Source: Streptomyces sp. NBC_01232 (GTDB taxonomy: Bacteria; Actinomycetota; Actinomycetes; Streptomycetales; Streptomycetaceae). From it: 64,000 nt of DNA. The notes beneath the pieces are model-generated. The model was not told the origin of the DNA, searched no databases, and saw only the letters and a list, made by a program, of their open reading frames with translations. A program made the translations under genes and the position numbers. The DNA is taken from NCBI RefSeq assembly GCF_035989885.1, contig NZ_CP108518.1, positions 1-64,000 of the forward strand, written 5' to 3'. Shown here in pieces: positions 1-8,159 of the stretch. Positions within the stretch are counted from its first letter, which is position 1, and each line of letters opens with the position of its first letter.

Positions 1-605
1 GCGGTAACGGCGGGGTGGTCCCGGTTGTTCGGGGACTGCGGGTCCGCGGTGGCTGGCTGGCAACGGAGGGAGGGTCTGCCGCGGGGTTCTTCGGCTTAAT
101 TATAGCAGGTCAGAAGGGATTTTGATGGGCTGTCAGGTTGTCTGTAACGGTGTCTCAGGACCGGGTGTCGGGGTGTGGCCCCTGCGGGGCCGAGGTCGTG
201 TCGGTCGCGCTGCGCGCTCTCTCTCAGTAGCAGTATGCACACGGGCCGGCGGAGTGTCCACCCCGCCGGCCCCTCCCCGACACGCTACAGAACGTAACAA
301 CGACCCCGGACCAGCATCAGCGAGTGGTCTACACCAGAAAGATCGCCAACAAAAGGGAAACCATCAATTCCCGACCCACCAAACCGACCCAACGTCAAAT
401 ACCAAAACCGAAACACCCCCTGACCGAATACCAAAAACACAACCCCTCAACCCCCCACCAAAACCGCCCACATACCAAAAGCTCAAACGGGTGAATTGGG
501 GGCTGCGAACCCCTCGAAGTAAGCAGAGTTCCGAGGCGTGGAGGCTATACGGTTCCTATTCTCGGACCTGACTCTGGATGGTGTCGCACACGGCAGAACC
601 TGGGG
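1..605. other. gene-poor, C/A-skewed region
   Basis: I see no convincing gene here. From about 290 to 490 the + strand is very rich in C and A and poor in G, unlike coding Streptomyces DNA, and the nonamer ATACCAAAA recurs at 400-408, 428-436 and 472-480. An A/T-rich stretch near 97-106 could be a promoter. An open frame at 122-571 lacks a good ribosome site and has an implausible product, so I did not call it. The stretch could be a replicon or element end; no packed terminal palindromes like a Streptomyces telomere are visible. Confidence 0.5.
243..272. terminator. GC-rich hairpin, possible terminator
   Basis: The arms GGGCCGGCGG (243-252) and CCGCCGGCCC (263-272) are perfectly complementary over 10 bp with a 10-nt loop. 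There is no T tract, as is usual for Streptomyces terminators. It may end transcription from a gene left of the window or from the gene at 606-2870. Confidence 0.4.
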
Positions 606-2870
606 TCAGGGCCGGTTCTCTGCTGCCCGCTCGGGCTGCTGCGAGGGCCTCCTGAATCGTCGGCGTGCCAGCTTTAGAGCGCCCGCCATAGCAACTACGA
701 CGGCTGCTTCACCACACACGATAAGAACCACGGTGTAAGCGGCGGCCGTGGGGTGGGAGTGTGCGGTGATCAAGCTTGCGGTGAGGGTCACCGCAAGCGC
801 TCCGCTGTACTTCGTCTGCGCGACGTACGCGCGCTGGTGTCCGTCTCCGAGCCCGTTCGGGGGGCAGCGCTGGACGGCGGTGCCGACGCCTACGAGCAGC
901 AGTGCTCCCGTCAGGCTGGGGGTGGGGAAGGTTTCGGGGTGGGACAGGCCGATGGACAGCCACAGCAGGCCGCCGCCCGTGGCGAAGAAGCCGATGGTCC
1001 TGGCCGGCATCCGCAGGCGGGTCGGGAAGGACCGCGGGAAGACGGTGAGCGCGGCAAGCGGCACGGCGAGCAGGAGCAGGGCGGCTGCCGTCCATGCCTC
1101 GTAGTCGAAGACCTGCTGCAGGGCGATGGTGCAGTAGAGCCATGCGGTGTACTGCACGGCGCCGCTCACCCATGCCCCGAGCAGCGTTGTCCCGCGGATC
1201 CAGTTGGGAGGTGGCGGGATCTCTGTTCTGCGGAGCCGGCGGGAGGCCTTGGCCAGCATGGTCAGCGCGAGAGCCGCGAGGGCCACGACGGAGGGCGACC
1301 ACCAGCCGTGGGCGGCCGTGAGGCCGATGGCCCAGGCAAAGGCGGTGTGTGCGCCGGCGACCAGCGCCAGCACGACGAAGTCCGCTGCTCCGAGCTCGTC
1401 CCACAGCGGCGCGGACCTGAAGTCGGGCAGGAAGGGCAGAGTGATGAGCAGGAGGAGAGCAAAGGCGGCCAGGACCTGGAACGCGATGCGCCATTCCCAG
1501 GTGGAGAGGAGCAGTCCCGATGCGGTGACGGCGATCGCGCTGCCGACCGCCACGGCCCACGTGGTCGCCTTGTCGTGTACGGAGTACCAGAACCGGGTGG
1601 CGAGCACGACGCCGGCGGCGGAGGCGCACAGTCCCTCGCCCGCGCCTTGCAGCACGCAGCCGGTCATGAGCTGGAGTGCGGACCAGTCCGCTGCGGGGGG
1701 CTGGGTGACCCAGGTGTCGTATCCCAGGGTCCAGGAGGCGATCAGCGATCCGATCGCGAGGAGGATCAGTCCCGGCAGCAGGATCAGTCGGGGGCCGTAC
1801 CGCAGGGCGGCGGGGCGTCCCGCCCAGCCGGTGAGTGCCGCCGCCAGCAGGTTGCAGGTGATCATCGAGGCTGCGACGCCGAGTGTCGAGGACAGGTCGT
1901 AGCGGACCGCGGGGACGGCGAGGACGACGGTGACGGCGGTGTACGCGCACAACGCCATGACTACGACGGCGATCACGATCCAGGCCGGTGAAGGGGGGCG
2001 GAGGCGGGCCTGGGCCTGGGTGCGGCGGGAGGGCCGGGGCCGGGTGGGTGTCCGCTCCTCGGGAGGGTTCCGTTTGGTGTGCTGTGGGTGCTGCTGCGGC
2101 CCCGTGGTGGCGTCTTCGGCTGCTGTGGTGTGCCGGTTAACGAGGTGGGCGTACTCGGGAGTAAATCCGGGGTCTGGCTGCGTTTCCGGGGCGGAAACGG
2201 CCTGCTGCCCTTCGAGGAGCCGGCGGTTCTGCTCCTGTAGCACCCCGACTTCGACCAGGAGCAGTCGTGCCTGCTCCTGCTGCTGGGCGAGTTCCGCTTC
2301 CACCTGGCGGGTGTAGTCCTGGGCGTGGCGCAGGTTCTCGTCCCGCTCGGCGACATCGTCTTGGAGGGTCCGTTCGGCGCTTTCAGCGTTCTGCGCGCGG
2401 TCCAGTGCCTGCCTCAGCTGGTCAGTGAGGTCGACTGCCTGCTCTTCCAGTGCGCTCAGGCGTTCCTCGGAGACGTGATGTGCGTCTTGCTGTTCCTCGC
2501 GCACACGGGCGAGTTCTTCCTTCAGCTGGGCGAGCCGGACGGCCGGAGAGCCGTTGGCGAGGTTGGCGCGCTCGCACAGCTCATCCAGCTCCGCCCAGTC
2601 GGTGACGGGCAGGTGCGGCTGCTGTGCTTCGAGGAAGGCGCGTATGGCAAGGAGCGTCTTGCGGGAGGCCGTTCGTTCCCCGTTCAGGTACCGGGTGAGC
2701 GTCCCCGGGGAGATGTGCAGAGCGGCGGCCACCTTCTTCTGTGTCCCGCCGGCCGCCCGGTAGCCGTGCACGGCCTTGCGTAAGGCGTTCGCGTAGGCGG
2801 CCGCCGGTGTCACCTCGGGCGCCGGGGCCTCCTGCGGTACGGCCGTCGGCGTCAGCTCGGGTTCGTCCAT
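606..2870 (-). CDS. HTH / coiled-coil / MFS-like 14-TM fusion protein
   Basis: The predicted protein has 754 residues. Residues ~30-75 form an XRE-like helix-turn-helix (QKKVAAALHISPGTLTRYLN). Residues ~110-222 are a long charged coiled coil, followed by a Pro/Arg-rich linker to ~295. The rest has about 14 hydrophobic segments resembling a DHA2-type MFS transporter. I chose the ATG at 2870 because the region upstream adds only a TTG start and no better ribosome site. It is transcribed away from the gene at 3099. DNA binding and transport are inferred from domain resemblance only; it may be a membrane-tethered regulator whose MFS part senses rather than transports. The fusion is continuous in one frame, so it is not an artefact of merging two genes. 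Confidence 0.75.
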   Translation of the reverse strand: MDEPELTPTAVPQEAPAPEVTPAAAYANALRKAVHGYRAAGGTQKKVAAALHISPGTLTRYLNGERTASRKTLLAIRAFLEAQQPHLPVTDWAELDELCERANLANGSPAVRLAQLKEELARVREEQQDAHHVSEERLSALEEQAVDLTDQLRQALDRAQNAESAERTLQDDVAERDENLRHAQDYTRQVEAELAQQQEQARLLLVEVGVLQEQNRRLLEGQQAVSAPETQPDPGFTPEYAHLVNRHTTAAEDATTGPQQHPQHTKRNPPEERTPTRPRPSRRTQAQARLRPPSPAWIVIAVVVMALCAYTAVTVVLAVPAVRYDLSSTLGVAASMITCNLLAAALTGWAGRPAALRYGPRLILLPGLILLAIGSLIASWTLGYDTWVTQPPAADWSALQLMTGCVLQGAGEGLCASAAGVVLATRFWYSVHDKATTWAVAVGSAIAVTASGLLLSTWEWRIAFQVLAAFALLLLITLPFLPDFRSAPLWDELGAADFVVLALVAGAHTAFAWAIGLTAAHGWWSPSVVALAALALTMLAKASRRLRRTEIPPPPNWIRGTTLLGAWVSGAVQYTAWLYCTIALQQVFDYEAWTAAALLLLAVPLAALTVFPRSFPTRLRMPARTIGFFATGGGLLWLSIGLSHPETFPTPSLTGALLLVGVGTAVQRCPPNGLGDGHQRAYVAQTKYSGALAVTLTASLITAHSHPTAAAYTVVLIVCGEAAVVVAMAGALKLARRRFRRPSQQPERAAENRP

Positions 2871-3098
2871 CGCCTGTCTTTCAGCCGGCAAGCACTGTCC
2901 CCTAACAGCGCAGTTGCCCGATTGTCGTGCATGCGGTGACAGCGCGGGAACACCCCGCCCGGGACGGCCTGATGTTGCCGGTTGACCGGAAACAGCCCGT
3001 TGTCACTCCTGCAAGATCCGCTTCCGCCCAAGTGTGGAGACACCGCGCTTCACACCTGGCCGCGGCCCGTCCGCAGGCCTTTACGGGAGGGAACCCTC

Positions 3099-3341
3099 AT
3101 GTCCGCCAACGACTCACAGCCCCAGCCCTCGGGCCCGTCCCGGCAGCCGTCGCCCCAAGGGCCGGCCCCGGACCCGCTCCAGACGCTGCTTCTGGCCCTC
3201 GTCGTCGTCCTGGTCCTGGGCGCCACCGGCTACCTGTGCGTGGCCCACCCTTCGCTGACCGCCCCGATCGCGGCGGTCGGCGGAGTCGGCGCGGCCCTCG
3301 CCACCGCGATCGGCGTCGTGGTCACCAACCGCAGGCACTGA
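3099..3341 (+). CDS. small two-TM membrane protein
   Basis: This 80-residue protein starts at an ATG preceded by a strong GGGAGGG ribosome site. The first ~30 residues are Pro/Ser/Gln-rich and probably cytoplasmic. They are followed by two hydrophobic stretches (LLLALVVVLVLGATGYLCV and a second around IAAVGGVGAALATAIGVVV), ending in a short basic tail NRRH. I do not recognise a named family. Similar small membrane proteins are common in Streptomyces accessory regions. It is divergent from the HTH-MFS fusion gene and ends before a very strong hairpin. Confidence 0.7.
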   Translation: MSANDSQPQPSGPSRQPSPQGPAPDPLQTLLLALVVVLVLGATGYLCVAHPSLTAPIAAVGGVGAALATAIGVVVTNRRH

Positions 3342-3366
3342 CCCGGATGCTCCCGGACGCCGGACG

Positions 3367-3404
3367 CCGGGGCGGGCGGGGCGCGTCAGCCCCGCCCGCC
3401 CCGG
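3367..3404. terminator. perfect 16-bp stem terminator hairpin
   Basis: The arms at 3367-3382 and 3389-3404 are perfectly complementary over 16 bp of almost pure G/C with loop GCGTCA. It lies 26 bp after the stop of the small membrane protein gene and just left of the gene relic at 3411, so it can serve both directions. Confidence 0.85.
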
Positions 3405-3410
3405 CGACGG

Positions 3411-3465
3411 TCAGGCGCCGATACCGACGGCAGGGACGTAGGCATGGGCGGCGTAGGTGGGCCCG
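3411..3465 (-). pseudogene. relic of a terminal-protein-like gene 3' end
   Basis: Read on the minus strand, the sequence encodes YAAHAYVPAVGIGA followed by a stop. This is nearly the same as the last residues (YAAYAYVSSVGIGA) of the gene at 4479-5075, about 1 kb away. To the right the similarity ends and no matching frame continues. It is therefore a leftover 3' fragment of a second copy, probably made by duplication followed by deletion. It is too short to make a functional product. Confidence 0.7.
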
Positions 3466-3998
3466 CGCCTATCGCCTACGGCGCGGTTCTGGAGGGGGAT
3501 AGGCGGTTGGCGCAGCCTGCGGGGTGCCACGCCGGAACGCTTCACGGCGTTGCCGTGCTCGGCCCAGGCGCCTCGTACGTCGCCGTGCTCAAGCTGGCAG
3601 TACCTCGCCTCTCACGACGCCAACGGGGTTGCGCCCAGGAGGCCGAGGGCGACCAGAGCCGGCAGGCTCGTACGTCTGACCGACGTGTGCGAGAGGCAAG
3701 TTCACCCCTCTGTGGACTCTGGTCCAGGTTTGCCTCGTCCTCGTGAAGGGCTCTGGTCGAATGGTGTTCGCAGTGAAACCCCACAGCGACAACGCCCGAC
3801 TCGCTGCCTTGCAGGAACGGACTTTTGGCACCCGGTAGGTGATTTGCGCGCATCACACCTTTTCTGAATGTGCGGATGCTGCTAAGAAACCGCAGTTCAG
3901 ACGTCTTGCGAGCCGCTGCACCGCTTCGACGGGCGCGTAGAGGCTGGCGTGCCCGACCTCACGAAACCCTGGTCGCATCAGCGTCCAGGGCGGTATCC
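3466..3998. other. no gene seen; probably decayed sequence
   Basis: About 530 bases have no frame with both a plausible start and Streptomyces codon bias. Base composition is lower in G/C than the flanks, particularly at 3700-3900 (ATTTGCGCGCATCACACC). It lies between the relic at 3411 and the leader of the gene at 4068 and may be the remains of the duplicated terminal-protein-like copy. Confidence 0.4.
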
Positions 3999-4044
3999 GG
4001 CCTGCCCTGCTGGAGATCTTTGGCGGGATCAAACAGGGCAGGCC
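3999..4044 (+). promoter_or_regulatory. long-loop leader hairpin upstream of the 4068 gene
   Basis: GGCCTGCCCTG (3999-4009) pairs perfectly with CAGGGCAGGCC (4034-4044) across a 24-nt loop. The 3' arm ends 24 bases before the start codon, just before the ribosome site GGGGAGG. The position would allow control of translation or attenuation; that role is inference. Confidence 0.4.
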
Positions 4045-4067
4045 ACGGCGCCTCGGGGAGGCCCTTC

Positions 4068-4400
4068 ATGAACGTACACATCGCACCGCTCACCGCGGCC
4101 ATCTTTGTGACGAGTGCCGTGGTGGCGTACCTGGTCTACAAGGCGACCGCCAAGGCCCGAGGTCAGGCGCCCGGAACCGGGGGCGACGTGGTCGGCTCCA
4201 TAGGCTCCGGCGCCGCGGTCTTCGCCGTCCTCATGATCCTGTTCACCGGCGGCACCGACGAGCAGGACGCCATCCCGTCGGCTCCGCCTGCCAGCCGGTC
4301 TGCTCCCCAGCCCTTCCCGGCCTCCCATCAACCGTCCGACTCCCTCGTTGGACATGGGACAACAGTCCCGCTGGAGTCCGCCACAACCTCAGCGGCGTAA
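4068..4400 (+). CDS. small membrane protein with Pro/Ser-rich tail
   Basis: The predicted protein has 110 residues, with ATG after GGGGAGG. There are two hydrophobic segments: residues ~8-25 (LTAAIFVTSAVVAYLVY) and ~45-63 (GSGAAVFAVLMILFTGG). An acidic, then Pro/Ser/Ala-rich hydrophilic tail follows. Small two-TM proteins of this kind often accompany conjugation or plasmid-maintenance genes in Streptomyces, but no family signature is clear. It converges on the terminal-protein-like gene across a strong bidirectional terminator. Confidence 0.65.
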   Translation: MNVHIAPLTAAIFVTSAVVAYLVYKATAKARGQAPGTGGDVVGSIGSGAAVFAVLMILFTGGTDEQDAIPSAPPASRSAPQPFPASHQPSDSLVGHGTTVPLESATTSAA

Positions 4401-4415
4401 TGCGCGCAACGCCCA

Positions 4416-4462
4416 CGCATGAGGGTGCCCCCGGCCTGCTTGGCCGGGGGCACCCTCATGCG
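4416..4462. terminator. bidirectional terminator, 21-bp perfect stem
   Basis: A 21-bp perfect inverted repeat (4416-4436 and 4442-4462) has a 5-nt loop TGCTT. It lies between the convergent genes ending at 4400 (+) and 4479 (-), so it can terminate both. Confidence 0.9.
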
Positions 4463-4478
4463 GCAGCAGCACCGCGAG

Positions 4479-5075
4479 TCAGGCGCCGATGCCGACGGAG
4501 GAGACGTAGGCGTAGGCGGCGTAGTCGGAGTCGAGGTCGGTGATGACGTCGTCCCAGATCTCGTCGACCATGGCCTCGTTGCGGGCGGCCCAGGCGTGGA
4601 CGAGGTCGGGCCAGATGTACCGGACGGTGATGGAGCGATCGCTGAGGGGGCGGCTGTACTTGGAATCGACGTGACTCTGGTCGACCGGATAGATCTCCAT
4701 CCGGCGACCGCGGCCGTCGTTGTCGAGGTGCCGGGCCAGCCAGCCGGAGCGGATCAGGTTCTCCCGCCGGCGCCACCAGTACGCCGCGTCGATCCGCTCC
4801 CTGGACGCCGGAGAAGGCACGGCCTTGCCACGCGCCCAGGAGCGCAGGGAGCGGGTGCTGACGCCCTGTTCGGCGAGGGCTTCGCGGCCGGCGGGGCTGT
4901 CGAGATACCGCAGGCGGGCAGCCAGGCCGCGCCGGGACGTGACGGGCGAGGTGATACCCGAGGAGTGCACGATCCGGTTGAGCTCCAGGATCAGGGCCTC
5001 CCCGCCCTTCATCCCGCGGGCGTCATGCCTCTGCCATTCGCCCCAGCGGGACCACAGGTCCTCGGAACCCGCCAT
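4479..5075 (-). CDS. Tpg-like putative terminal protein
   Basis: This 198-residue protein is similar in size and plan to Streptomyces telomere terminal proteins (Tpg, ~185 residues). A helix-turn-helix lies at ~70-103 (GVSTRSLRSWARGKAVPSPA), followed by a basic segment, a strand-rich region and an acidic, tyrosine-rich C-terminus. Its start overlaps the stop of the upstream gene as TGATG, which implies translational coupling. The tap-tpg order (tap first) matches known telomere operons. In Streptomyces the terminal protein is covalently linked to DNA 5' ends and primes end filling. I cannot show sequence identity to Tpg by eye; an alternative is a plasmid regulator of the same fold. The last 17 residues are duplicated as a relic near 3411. 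Confidence 0.5.
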   Translation of the reverse strand: MAGSEDLWSRWGEWQRHDARGMKGGEALILELNRIVHSSGITSPVTSRRGLAARLRYLDSPAGREALAEQGVSTRSLRSWARGKAVPSPASRERIDAAYWWRRRENLIRSGWLARHLDNDGRGRRMEIYPVDQSHVDSKYSRPLSDRSITVRYIWPDLVHAWAARNEAMVDEIWDDVITDLDSDYAAYAYVSSVGIGA

Positions 5076-6703
5076 CAGCGCTTACCCCCCAGCGTGTAAG
5101 TCTGCTTTTCCTTCACCTGGTTCAGGTCCCGGCCCTCGGCGAAAACTGTCCGCCAATCGCCGATGACGTGAAGTTCGTCGGTGCCGGAGATTTCCACGAC
5201 CTGCAATCCGGCCTTATGGATTTTGTTGGCTTTCATCCACAGATTCGCGAATGCTTTCGCGCGCATGATGTGCATCCAGTCCGGGCGCCGCATATCACGG
5301 TTCGCGGTGGATTCGCCCAGGGTGGAGACCAGCTTAGAATACATGGATTTCACATAGTTGACGGTCAGTTCGTCGCCCTCAGCGAGAGCGGTTTTCCGGA
5401 CTTCCGCCAGGGCGCGGCGGAGTTTTTCCAGCAGGACTTCGGTGCCGCCGGAGACGAGGGAGCGGTGAATGGTCGGGGCGTCGGCGAGGTCGTCGCGGGC
5501 GCAGTCGAGGAGGAGGCGGAGGGTGGATTCGGTGACCCACAACTCGCCCGGCTCCATCCGGTTGCCGAGCGGGTTGGGCAGGTCGGTGTGCTCCCACTCG
5601 GCCGGGGTGATGAGGTGGACCCCGGATTTTTTGCGGTCGTGGACGCCGCTGGTGTCCTCCTTGAGTTGGCCGATCGGGAGCCAGCACTTGAAGGCCGACA
5701 GGTAGGCGGCGTTCATATCCAGGGCCGTCACCTCGAAGGTCTCACCCTTCTTGGCCGCCTGGAAGACATGGGGGTTGCGCCACTTCGGACGGCCCTCCCA
5801 GATCTCATCCGCACCCTTCTGCGAGCGCTTGCGCAGCACGTCGGCGGTCGGCGGGAACTCGGAATGCTCGTACCGGCCCCCGACCCGCGATTCCTTGAAC
5901 AGCTTCATGACGTCGGGGATCGCGGACTTGGTCAGCGCGGCCTGGGCGGCCTCCACGTCACCCTCGCACTCCTGCAGAGCGGCGTGGACGTTGCCGGCAA
6001 TCTGGTCGGTCAGCGTCCCGGACGCGTACGTACGCGGCCCCCGCACCACCGCCGGACCCGCCTTGGCCGGCCTCTCCTTGACCGGCTCCGGCGCAGGTTC
6101 GGCCTCCGGCGCCGGCTCCGTCGCGACGAGCTCCGCCGTGGCTTCCGGCGCGGGGGCTGGAGGGGCGGCGGGGAGCTGCTGCGGCACGGGGGCCGGTGCG
6201 GGTGCTACCGGGGCCGCCGCCGGGCCCGGGGTTGCGGCGGCGATGGCTGCCGCGCACTCCTCAGCGCTCAGGTGCTGCGGGAACCCGTCAACCTCCTCGC
6301 TGCACGGCTGCCCGCACAACACGCACAGCAGCATGTGCGCAGCGGTCAGCGGGGAGGGCGCCTGCGGGGGCTGGGCCGGGAGCTGCACGGCCGCGAGGGG
6401 GAGTTGCGCGGCCGGGGCGGTGGGCGGGGCGGGGACGCCGGAGGGGCGCAGTGCGGGGGTCGAGCCGTGGAGTACGCCGACTGCGTGGGTGGGGCCGGCG
6501 AGGAGGTCCAGGACGTGGAGACCGAAATGCGCGGCCAGGCCGTCGACGTCCTCCAGCGACCAGTGCTGCCGGCCGGCCTGCTTGCGGGAGATCTGTGCCT
6601 GCGAGAGACCGAGGCCGTCGGCGAGAACGTTCTGCCGCTCACCGGTACGCGTCATCAACGCAGCGACCGTCAGCCTGAGGAGCTCTTCCGTACCCATCAC
6701 CAT
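5075..6703 (-). CDS. Tap/Tac-like telomere-associated protein with polymerase-like motifs
   Basis: The protein has 542 residues. An N-terminal HTH (~25-66) is followed by a Cys/His cluster (C127, C130, C134, H144, C150), a Pro/Ala-rich linker (~155-215) and a C-terminal domain. That domain has three spaced motifs resembling family-B DNA polymerases: A, ALDMNAAYLSAF with D329; B, VKSMYSKLVSTLGES around 451-465; C, SGTDELHV with D509. Tap and Tac of Streptomyces linear replicons were reported to extend terminal proteins with nucleotides, and Tap shows a comparable motif layout. The coupled downstream Tpg-like gene supports a role in linear-replicon end replication. The assignment is motif-based inference; Tap is usually longer (~730 residues), so this would be a divergent type. 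Confidence 0.55.
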   Translation of the reverse strand: MVMGTEELLRLTVAALMTRTGERQNVLADGLGLSQAQISRKQAGRQHWSLEDVDGLAAHFGLHVLDLLAGPTHAVGVLHGSTPALRPSGVPAPPTAPAAQLPLAAVQLPAQPPQAPSPLTAAHMLLCVLCGQPCSEEVDGFPQHLSAEECAAAIAAATPGPAAAPVAPAPAPVPQQLPAAPPAPAPEATAELVATEPAPEAEPAPEPVKERPAKAGPAVVRGPRTYASGTLTDQIAGNVHAALQECEGDVEAAQAALTKSAIPDVMKLFKESRVGGRYEHSEFPPTADVLRKRSQKGADEIWEGRPKWRNPHVFQAAKKGETFEVTALDMNAAYLSAFKCWLPIGQLKEDTSGVHDRKKSGVHLITPAEWEHTDLPNPLGNRMEPGELWVTESTLRLLLDCARDDLADAPTIHRSLVSGGTEVLLEKLRRALAEVRKTALAEGDELTVNYVKSMYSKLVSTLGESTANRDMRRPDWMHIMRAKAFANLWMKANKIHKAGLQVVEISGTDELHVIGDWRTVFAEGRDLNQVKEKQTYTLGGKR

Positions 6704-6723
6704 GATGCGACCCTAGCCCATTT

Positions 6724-6740
6724 CATGCGGATACCGCATG
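6724..6740. promoter_or_regulatory. 7-bp inverted repeat upstream of the tap-like operon
   Basis: CATGCGG (6724-6730) and CCGCATG (6734-6740) form a perfect inverted repeat around ATA. It sits 21 bp upstream of the operon's first start codon. The HTH of the encoded protein could use it for self-control; this is inference. Confidence 0.45.
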
Positions 6741-6894
6741 GCGCATACGTAAATCGATGCCGCGGCTTGGGTGGAGAGGGGAGTTGCTCTCAAGTGCCGT
6801 TCCCGGGACGGTGACGCGGTGGATGTACCGCCCCACGGCACTGACGCTGCACTTCATGAACGCCCCACACAGCGGCGCCCTGGAGTGAGGCCGT

Positions 6895-8028
6895 TCAGAT
6901 GCCCCCGAGCCGGCGGCATGCCGCCTCGACCAGGGCGCTGCCGGAATACCCGAGGGGGTTCGTCAGGACGGCGTCGATGACGTGGGCGGTGATCTGGGCG
7001 AAGGCGCGGAAGTTGCCCCGTGCGCAGCGTTCGTCGGCTCGGGCGATGTGCTGTGGCGGCACCCTGCCCCAGAGCGGGTGGAAGGCGGGCAGGACGGCCT
7101 GGGCCTGAGCGGGGGTGAGCGGCGGGATGTGCTGGCGGGTCAGGATGCGGGAGGCGAGCTCTGGTATCCGCTGGAGGGCTTGGGTGCTTCCGGTTCCGGC
7201 CAGGATGAGGGTGGTGGGTGCGCCGGGGTCGGCTGCCAGGCGGCAGAGGTATTCCAGGGCGGGCGGGGACAGCCGTTGGATGTCGTCGCACACCAGCACG
7301 TGCGGGCTGCGCAGCGCGGTGGCCAGGGCCTGGTCGGTGGTGTTGCGCCGGTTGTCGGAGCGCACCTTGAGTGCGAGTGCTCCGGCGATCGCGTGGCGTA
7401 GCTGGGCGATCGTGGCGCCCACGGGTATCGGGACCCGGCGCACGTCCGGGCCGGGCGGCAGTCGGGCGAGGGCGTACTGCAGGGCGATGGTCTTGCCGGT
7501 CCCCGGGGCGCCGTCGATGTTCATCACGCCGCCAGCGGCCACGACGTGCCGCAGGGCGGAGGCGGTCTGTTCCAGGGCGTCGGTGACCACCACGTCCGCT
7601 TCGGGGATCAGCGTGTCCACGCCCGCCGCAGCGCAGTCGGGGCCAGCCACGAAGGGATGGTCGCCCTCGCAGGGGCAACGGCGGGCCCGGTACAGAGGCG
7701 TGGACAGGTCCGCGGCAGGGCGGGGACCCGGCTTCCGGCCGCGCCTCAGATCGTGTTCGGCTGCCACCAGAGTGTCCATCCGGGCCCACACCGTCTCGTC
7801 CCAGGCGGGGGCCTTCAACAACCATCCCGCGCGGGCGGGCGGGGTCCGGGGCGGGGGTTCGTCGCGTGCCTGCCACAGCCAGCGTGTCACCGTCTTCACC
7901 GGAACCCGGGCAAGGTGCGCCGCGGCGTGACGGTGCGGGCCCAGCAGCCGGCCTGCCTCGTCGATCGCGAGGAGGCGCTCCACCAACACCGCATGGGACA
8001 ACATGCCGTCCCGGATCACCTGCGTCAT
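6895..8028 (-). CDS. TniB/ExeA-like AAA ATPase (second ATPase of transposition module)
   Basis: The protein has 377 residues. Residues ~10-55 look like a winged HTH/homeodomain-like segment. A CPC motif at ~118-120 precedes the ATPase. Walker A is GAPGTGKT (173-180) and Walker B is VLVCDDIQ (244-251); the C-terminal lid is of the TniB type. Such ATPases (TniB, TnsC, MuB) bind target DNA and activate the DDE transposase. It is the last gene of the module, separated by about 130 bp from the preceding ATPase. A second, longer ATPase next to the canonical one is less usual and could be a target-selection factor. Confidence 0.75.
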   Translation of the reverse strand: MTQVIRDGMLSHAVLVERLLAIDEAGRLLGPHRHAAAHLARVPVKTVTRWLWQARDEPPPRTPPARAGWLLKAPAWDETVWARMDTLVAAEHDLRRGRKPGPRPAADLSTPLYRARRCPCEGDHPFVAGPDCAAAGVDTLIPEADVVVTDALEQTASALRHVVAAGGVMNIDGAPGTGKTIALQYALARLPPGPDVRRVPIPVGATIAQLRHAIAGALALKVRSDNRRNTTDQALATALRSPHVLVCDDIQRLSPPALEYLCRLAADPGAPTTLILAGTGSTQALQRIPELASRILTRQHIPPLTPAQAQAVLPAFHPLWGRVPPQHIARADERCARGNFRAFAQITAHVIDAVLTNPLGYSGSALVEAACRRLGGI

Positions 8029-8159
8029 CCGTCAGCCCCTCATCGGACGGAGGAAGCCGGCGCCGTCGTGGCGGCCAGGTGTCGGGAGCGTGCGGACTCT
8101 CGCACGGTGCCCGCAGTGTTCGGTCGATGGGCTGTTGGGTGCGGCCGCCGTGCCGGCGG

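Noticed and set aside
122..571. 149-codon open frame on the plus strand
   Set aside because: No ribosome site, implausible composition (long Pro/Thr/Asn/Lys run) and it runs over the C/A-skewed tract and the hairpin.
1..605. Possible telomere of a linear replicon at the window start
   Set aside because: No closely packed terminal palindromes are visible; the sequence is C/A-skewed rather than palindromic, and the window is likely an internal piece.
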